Made by a program: the position numbers and the translations under genes
Source: Lobulomyces angularis
Taxonomy: Eukaryota > Chytridiomycota > Chytridiomycetes > Lobulomycetales > Lobulomycetaceae
NCBI GenBank assembly: GCA_027604685.1
Contig: JADHYX010000294.1
Span: forward strand, 8,086 to 19,883
Length of the DNA: 11,798 nt
Direction: 5' to 3'
Notes under the pieces: generated by a model
The model's input: only the letters and a program-made list of their open reading frames with translations
The model's database searches: none
Told to the model about the DNA's origin: nothing
Part shown: positions 7,429-11,798 of the stretch, one piece after another
Numbering within the stretch: position 1 is the first letter of the stretch
Layout: each line of letters begins with the position of its first letter

Positions 7429-8388
7429 TTATACAAATTCAAATTTCTCTTTAAAGTCCTCCTTCTTTCCATTCAAAAATTCAATACACCCTTCAACACT
7501 CTCTTCAAGGTCCGTCAATTTCCTTTTCATTTCCAAGACTATGTCAATTTAGTTCCTCTATGTCTTTTCCTTCAAGTTTCCTACAATTCTTGCCAGTCCA
7601 CTTTTTAAGGTTTCTTCATATCAAAATTTAAAAACATATCATTAAATGCATTTAAAATTTTTTTTAAATTGGTTTCATCCATTGCCATACCAGGCATTAT
7701 TTGAACATACTTTTGCTGGCTTGTGTAAACACGCGAGAGTTATTTATTAGTGAAATCTTGAATCTATAAATAATATATCGTTATCCAGTTTGGCCAATAC
7801 ATCCTTTGCATTTTCGATTTTGTAAGCTTTGAATTGTGGCCCCCACATCTCTATATATTGATGGAAGAAATCTTATGTGTTGATCTTTTGCCTTTTCCTT
7901 TAAAGTTTCAGTTTCAAAATCCGCAAAAGTTTTTTTTAAATATTTTTCTTTTCTGCATCATTTACATACACTTAATATAGTTCACCTTCGTCAATTTCCC
8001 TTTTAAATTCGTGGACTCTTTCCGTTTTTAACATGTAGATTTTATTCATTTCCCTATTATTCAGTTTCTCTTTTTCACTATCTTACCTAGATTTAATTTC
8101 CTGAAAACATTCAAAAATGTTTTTTTTTCAATCCTCCAAAATTACAATGTAAAACTGATTTTTCGACATAGTTTTTGATCTTTTGACAAATTTCCAACTT
8201 CGTGTGAGCCATTAATTCACTTTTATTAGCATTGATGTACTTGTATCAAATAAAAAAGTTAATTGAATTTGCTTCTCACATTTTTTAAACATAAAACATA
8301 TAAATACCAAAGTTTTTCAAGTAACACAAAGGAAAACAAAAGAATTTTTTACTTTTTGATTCATATTCTTCTGTACAATTTTATTCAT
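7429..8388 (-). pseudogene. Long coiled-coil-like gene, heavily mutated
   Basis: From ATG 8388 to TAA 7431-7429 the minus strand carries ~950 bp of protein-like sequence spread over all three frames. In order: KKCEKQIQLTFLFDT; then, after a frameshift, YINANKSELMAHTKLEICQ, KIKNYVEKSVLHCNFGGLKK; KEKLNNREMNKIYMLKTERV, HEFKREIDEGELY, VYVNDAEKKN; frameshift FADFETETLKEKAKDQHIRF; frameshift QFKAYKIENAKDVLAKLDND; VYTSQQKYVQIMPGMAMDET, NLKKILNAFNDMFLNF; frameshift YEETLKSGLARIVGNLKEKT; IDIVLEMKRKLTDLEESVEG, CIEFLNGKKEDFKEKFEFV. At least six in-frame stops and several frameshifts make it a clear pseudogene. Lys/Glu-rich helical segments suggest a coiled-coil protein. I do not recognise the family; no intact P-loop is present. 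Confidence 0.6.
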
Positions 8389-9150
8389 TACATATTTTCA
8401 AATGGCAATTTTTGTTTTTTATTATTTTTTTTTTTATAAAATAAAGAACATTGCTGATGAAGATGTCTTTACAGTGTATTTCCTAATCAATTTCAAACAT
8501 TACCATCATTGTATGAATCTTTTGGTAGGATTATGTTGATAAAATATTTAAAAATTTGTTTGTATAAAAAAAAAAATTTTAAGTGTAATTAAGAGTGGCG
8601 CAAAGTAAACAATAGTAAGATTAACAATGTATTCCAATACTTTATTTTTTTCCAAAATTGAAGTAATTTTAGGTAATTTTTACAAAAAAAAAAATTCTTA
8701 ATACAATTTTCAATTTTTTTTTTTTTAAAAAGGGTTTTTAAAATCGTCAAATATTATTATCTTTTTTTTCTTCATTATTCTTATAATAACAAATTGTCAG
8801 AAGCAATAGAGTGAAGGATTAATGTCATTTAAATTTTTTTTTTTTACAAAGTTTTCTAAGTTTCTTAATAAATTTCATGGTTTTGTTTTTTTTTTTTTTG
8901 AACTTCATTAAATATAGATGTTAAGTTTAAAAAAAAAATAATAGGAATTTCAACAATCTTTTATTTTTTTTTTTTAATGGTTCAACATTTGAATAGCATT
9001 GCATATATCTACATGAGATTTTTTTTCAAAAAGCAAACTTTGAGCAGAAAATATTTACAAGAAAACAATTCAAGTAGAAGCAACATCTCTCAAACTCGCT
9101 TCATATTTCAACGAACCATAAAATAAATACTGAGAAATTCGTAATTTAAG
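8389..9150. other. AT-rich non-coding stretch with one orphan exon-like patch
   Basis: Mostly poly-A/poly-T DNA. Around 8475-8560 on the plus strand an acceptor (gtctttacag) is followed by a readable patch, NQFQTLPSLYESFGRIMLIK, in one frame. It has no partner exons, so it is left as a possible fragment. Nothing else is callable up to the promoter of the GH16 gene. Confidence 0.25.
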
Positions 9151-9310
9151 AGACCATATAAATTCTATAAAAGACCTTTTAAAATAAATTTACACCATAT
9201 AAATAAAATAGAGGGGGCTTAAACTTCAGGAGTGGCTTGCAAGTGGCAAGTTTAATGAAAAGTCTATTTATTCAGAAAAAAAAAATTTTATTTAAAAAAA
9301 AACTAATTAA
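9151..9310 (+). promoter_or_regulatory. Probable core promoter of the GH16 gene (two TATA-like elements)
   Basis: CTATAAAAG at 9165-9173 and CCATATAAATAAA at about 9195-9207 lie roughly 140 and 110 bp upstream of the ATG, the usual fungal TATA distance. ACCATATAAAT occurs twice as a direct repeat (9153-9163 and 9194-9204), 41 bp apart. The leader before the start is A-rich (aaaaaaactaattaaATG). TATA-type promoters are common for regulated wall genes; the role here is inferred. Confidence 0.45.
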
Positions 9311-11059
9311 ATGTCAGTAGTCAAAAAGTCGTTGCTTGCTATACTCGCAGCAAATCTAATTTCCTCTCAACTCAACTGCGGGATCAACAACGCAGGGGCA
9401 GTCTGTGGGACGACCAGCCCTTGTTGCAGTGAATATGGAGGTTGATATATATTATTCATTAAAAATATCTTATGTATAATTTCTTTAATAGTTTGTGGAA
9501 CTACTTCTTTACACTGTGGAGGTTAACCATTTAGACTCTTTTTGTTTTTAAATTAAATAAATATTTTTTTTATACATAAAATTTATAGGTGGTTGTCAAT
9601 CAAAATATTCAAGTCCTGCCGGTTTAAATTCTGAAAATGCTGCTTGTTTTCAAGATAGACCAAGGTAAAACGATAATTTTTTTTTTGTTTTGATTTTATC
9701 TCATAAAAATTTTTTGTGTATAGTGTTAAATCTCAGAAATGTAAAAGTGGAGTTTATGATTTTGGTCCTTCAACGTAATAAAAAAAAAAAAATCTAAACA
9801 AATAAAATTTTAAGAATTAAATAAATAAAAAAAATAAAATAAAAAAAAATCTAAAAATTACTCTGAAATTATACATACAAAAAAAATAATATACACATAT
9901 TTTTTTTTTAATTTAGATGGATAGTTAATACGGAAGCATGGAATGGAGATGTGAATCAAGCAGATTTCACAATAGATAACTATCAAAACCAAACTGAAAA
10001 TATTGAAATTGTTCAAGGGGCAACTAAAATGTGGCTACGGCCAACTTCACAAACTACTGTTCCTGGAATGGGCGTTAGAGTTTCTTCAACATCCTACCTT
10101 AACTATGGTAATATATAAAAAAATTACCATAATTTTTTTTAATTTTTTAGGTTTTTTTTCTGTAAAATTAAGAGGAGGATCTCCTCCTGGAATGGTTACT
10201 TCTTTTATTTCAATGTCAGGTAACCCAAAAAAAGAAGAAAGTTTTTAATTTTATATTAATGAAAAAAAAAAAAAAACAGATGTAAAAGATGAAATCGATT
10301 GGGAATTTACAGGAGGGGATAGATTAAACGGACAAACAAATATTTTTTATAAAATCAGTGAAGGCGGAGCAATAGATTATACAAACGGGGCAAGATTTCC
10401 CGTGCCAGATTGGTCTACCACTACATCCGAGTACGGAGTAGATTGGAGTGAAAGTAAAATAGATTTTTTGATTAACGGACAAGTTGTTAGAACCGTCTTA
10501 GCGTCAGCTGGTAACTTTCCTAATACCCCTTCTAGAATACAACTCGCCGTTTGGGATGGAGCTGATGGTCAACCAGAGGGTACTAGAAACTGGGCAATGG
10601 GAGGTCCTGGCTTCATTGATTGGACCGCTGGAGGATCACAAGGATATTATGCCACAATTGAGCAGATAACTATAAAATGGTAAAAAAAGCTTTATAATTT
10701 TAATCAGTACTTAATAAAAACAACATAGTGCTGGAGACACCACTCCAACTGGTGCACCTGAAAGACCAGCAGGATATACTGCTCCAACATTAAATAATAA
10801 AGCAATGAAAATTGCTGTTAATGGATTAGCAGGTTCAGATTATTTCAAAATTGGCAGTGCATTAAATGCAGCGGGTAATTCAAGCTCAAGCACTACAACT
10901 ACTGATTCTACTGATTCTACAAACACATCCACTGGTAGTAAAGCAACAAATTCTACATCAAAAAATGGAAACAGCAAATCTAAAGGCTTTAAAATTGGTA
11001 CCCTTTCCAATTTTGCTTTATTCTTTGGAGCCACTTTCTTTTATTGCTCTATTTTTTAA
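9311..11059 (+). CDS. CRH-type cell-wall transglycosylase, CBM18-GH16, GPI-anchored (Crh1/Utr2-like)
   Basis: Complete 425-aa gene in eight exons: 9311-9440, 9492-9521, 9589-9664, 9724-9774, 9917-10107, 10151-10219, 10280-10679, 10729-11059. All introns are GT-AG (43-142 nt) and in frame. CRH enzymes act at the cell wall, cutting chitin and joining it to beta-glucan. Order: hydrophobic signal peptide (1-20, KKSLLAILAANLISS); CBM18 chitin-binding module (23-58, with CCSEYGVCG and GCQS, seven cysteines); GH16 domain from about residue 90, with WNGD, YGFFSVKLRGG and the active-site motif DEIDWE (186-191), whose Glu187 and Glu191 match nucleophile and acid/base with Asp189 between; Ser/Thr/Asn-rich spacer (about 360-400); C-terminal hydrophobic tail (NFALFFGATFFYCSIF) after small residues, fitting a GPI signal. 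A CBM18 next to GH16 resembles Utr2/Crh2 more than Crh1. The start is the first ATG before the signal peptide. All catalytic residues are present, so it should be active. Confidence 0.95.
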
Positions 11060-11455
11060 GAATGTATTGTTGGATTTTTTTTTCTTTTTGTTAGAAAGAG
11101 AGTCGTATTTAAAAAAGAATTTAATATATTTACAAATGTAATATTTAATAATTTTCCCAAAAAAAATATAATTATATATTTATGTACGTAATTTTAATTT
11201 TCTTAAACAAGTAATTTTTTTACAAAAAAAAAAATTCAAATATTTAATTTTTTAACCAATTTTTTTTTTAAAAATTATAATTACACAAAAAATTTTTGCT
11301 TGCAAAGAAGATATCAATTTAAATTTAAATTTATAAAAAAAAAAAAAATAAATTAAAAAATTAAATTAGAATGTAAATTAACTTAAAAAAAAAAACCAGA
11401 TAAATAAAAATAAAAAATTATAAATTATCATCATTTTTTTTTATTTTATTAAATT
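11060..11455. other. Intergenic region between convergent genes
   Basis: About 400 bp of nearly pure A/T sequence between the 3' ends of the GH16 gene and the minus-strand gene, presumably holding both polyadenylation regions. No single AATAAA clearly placed for either gene, no ORF and no repeat beyond homopolymers. Confidence 0.4.
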
Positions 11456-11798
11456 TTAAAATTTTGATTTATGAATGATATCAAGTAATTCGGGAATATC
11501 AACTTTGAAGTCTCCCTATAATGAAAAAATCAAAAAATCAAAAAATAATTATAAAAATAAAATAAATTAAATAATCAAATTTGTAGTTTTTTAAATAAAA
11601 ATACCTTGTAAGAACTATGATCTGGAACATAACCGTGATAATTTAATCCTAAATTTTGTGAAGATAATGCATATGCAACATGGATAAAGTTATCATTTGT
11701 TAACATTTCTACAACAGTTGTTCCTTCTCTACATGCCAACAGATTCGATTCACCAGCACCTTTTTTAAAAATTTGAAATAACATTATTTGCTTATTCA
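11456..11798 (-). CDS. Probable GT61 (DUF563/EOGT-like) glycosyltransferase, C-terminal two exons, partial
   Basis: Exons 11798-11605 (cut by the window edge) and 11515-11456, with an 89-nt GT-AG intron whose phase-0 junction keeps the frame. The protein part reads KKGAGESNLLACREGTTVVE, then MLTNDNFIHVAYALSSQNLG, LNYHGYVPDHSSYK, and after the intron GDFKVDIPELLDIIHKSKF and TAA. The pattern G-x-x-x-x-NL-x(4)-EGTTVVE followed by a Tyr-rich stretch (YALSSQNLGLNYHGY) and the late DFKVDI segment match the C-terminal end of family 61 glycosyltransferases, where the nucleotide-sugar-binding G-x-x-x-N-L and T/SVVE sequences lie. This is recall of a family pattern, not a search. Such enzymes act in the ER/Golgi on glycans. 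The ATG at 11784 is probably internal, since the frame is open to the edge. The gene converges with the GH16 gene. Confidence 0.55.

Noticed and set aside
7381..8388. Retrotransposon or GTPase origin of the coiled-coil remnant
   Set aside because: No reverse transcriptase, integrase, RNase H or P-loop motif and no terminal repeats seen.
8475..8560. Orphan exon-like patch on the plus strand
   Set aside because: One readable stretch after an acceptor, but two frames look equally readable and there are no partner exons.
10840..11034. Minus-strand 64-aa ORF opposite the GH16 3' exon
   Set aside because: Antisense shadow of the Ser/Thr-rich tail and GPI signal of the complete GH16 gene.
10866..11141. 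Plus-strand 91-aa ORF overlapping the GH16 last exon
   Set aside because: A frame-shifted reading of the same exon; the spliced GH16 frame explains the sequence.
1..11798. tRNA, rRNA or CRISPR array
   Set aside because: No cloverleaf with matching A/B boxes, no rRNA-like conserved block, no regularly spaced repeats other than the in-frame protein repeat at 3756-3965.

Overview
The window is nuclear DNA of a fungus. Evidence: strongly AT-rich sequence full of A/T homopolymers; genes cut by many short GT-AG introns (43 to 142 nt where I could resolve them); and fungal gene content, including a GPI-anchored, chitin-binding CRH-type cell-wall transglycosylase and a mitochondrial fatty-acid-synthesis reductase. 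The base composition, the amount of decayed sequence and the many lineage-restricted proteins suggest an early-diverging lineage, with arbuscular mycorrhizal fungi (Glomeromycotina) the best guess. That lineage call is inference from style, not from a diagnostic marker.

Layout. (1) 1-902, minus: 5' five exons of mitochondrial 2-enoyl-thioester reductase (ETR1/MECR), running off the left edge. (2) 903-1368: intergenic region shared by divergent genes. (3) 1369-1743, plus: intact single-exon 124-aa protein that is essentially one PB1 domain. (4) 2170-2974, minus: broken coding remnant of unknown family. (5) 3210-4695, minus: three-exon C2H2 zinc-finger transcription factor with Gli/Zic/PacC-style fingers. 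A single in-frame TAA separates the fingers from a 335-aa Ser/Pro/Asn/Gln-rich tail holding seven exact-length 10-residue repeats. (6) 4957-5136, minus: 59-aa unidentified ORF. (7) 5579-5863, plus: two spliceable exons of an unknown gene. (8) 6430-7061 and 7429-8388, minus: two frameshifted, stop-containing gene remnants; the second is coiled-coil-like. (9) 8389-9310: mostly non-coding, ending in a TATA-bearing promoter. (10) 9311-11059, plus: complete eight-exon CBM18-GH16 CRH transglycosylase, 425 aa. (11) 11456-11798, minus: last two exons of a probable GT61 (DUF563) glycosyltransferase running off the right edge.

The two ends carry intact, conserved genes, while about 2-3 kb and 5-9 kb is a patchwork of eroded coding DNA. 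There is no operon logic. The only shared theme is surface glycobiology at the right end, where a wall-crosslinking enzyme lies convergent to a glycosyltransferase. I found no rRNA, tRNA, CRISPR array or intact transposon. The best leads are the stop codon inside the zinc-finger factor, its decapeptide repeats, the stand-alone basic-type PB1 protein, and the cluster of unidentifiable remnants.
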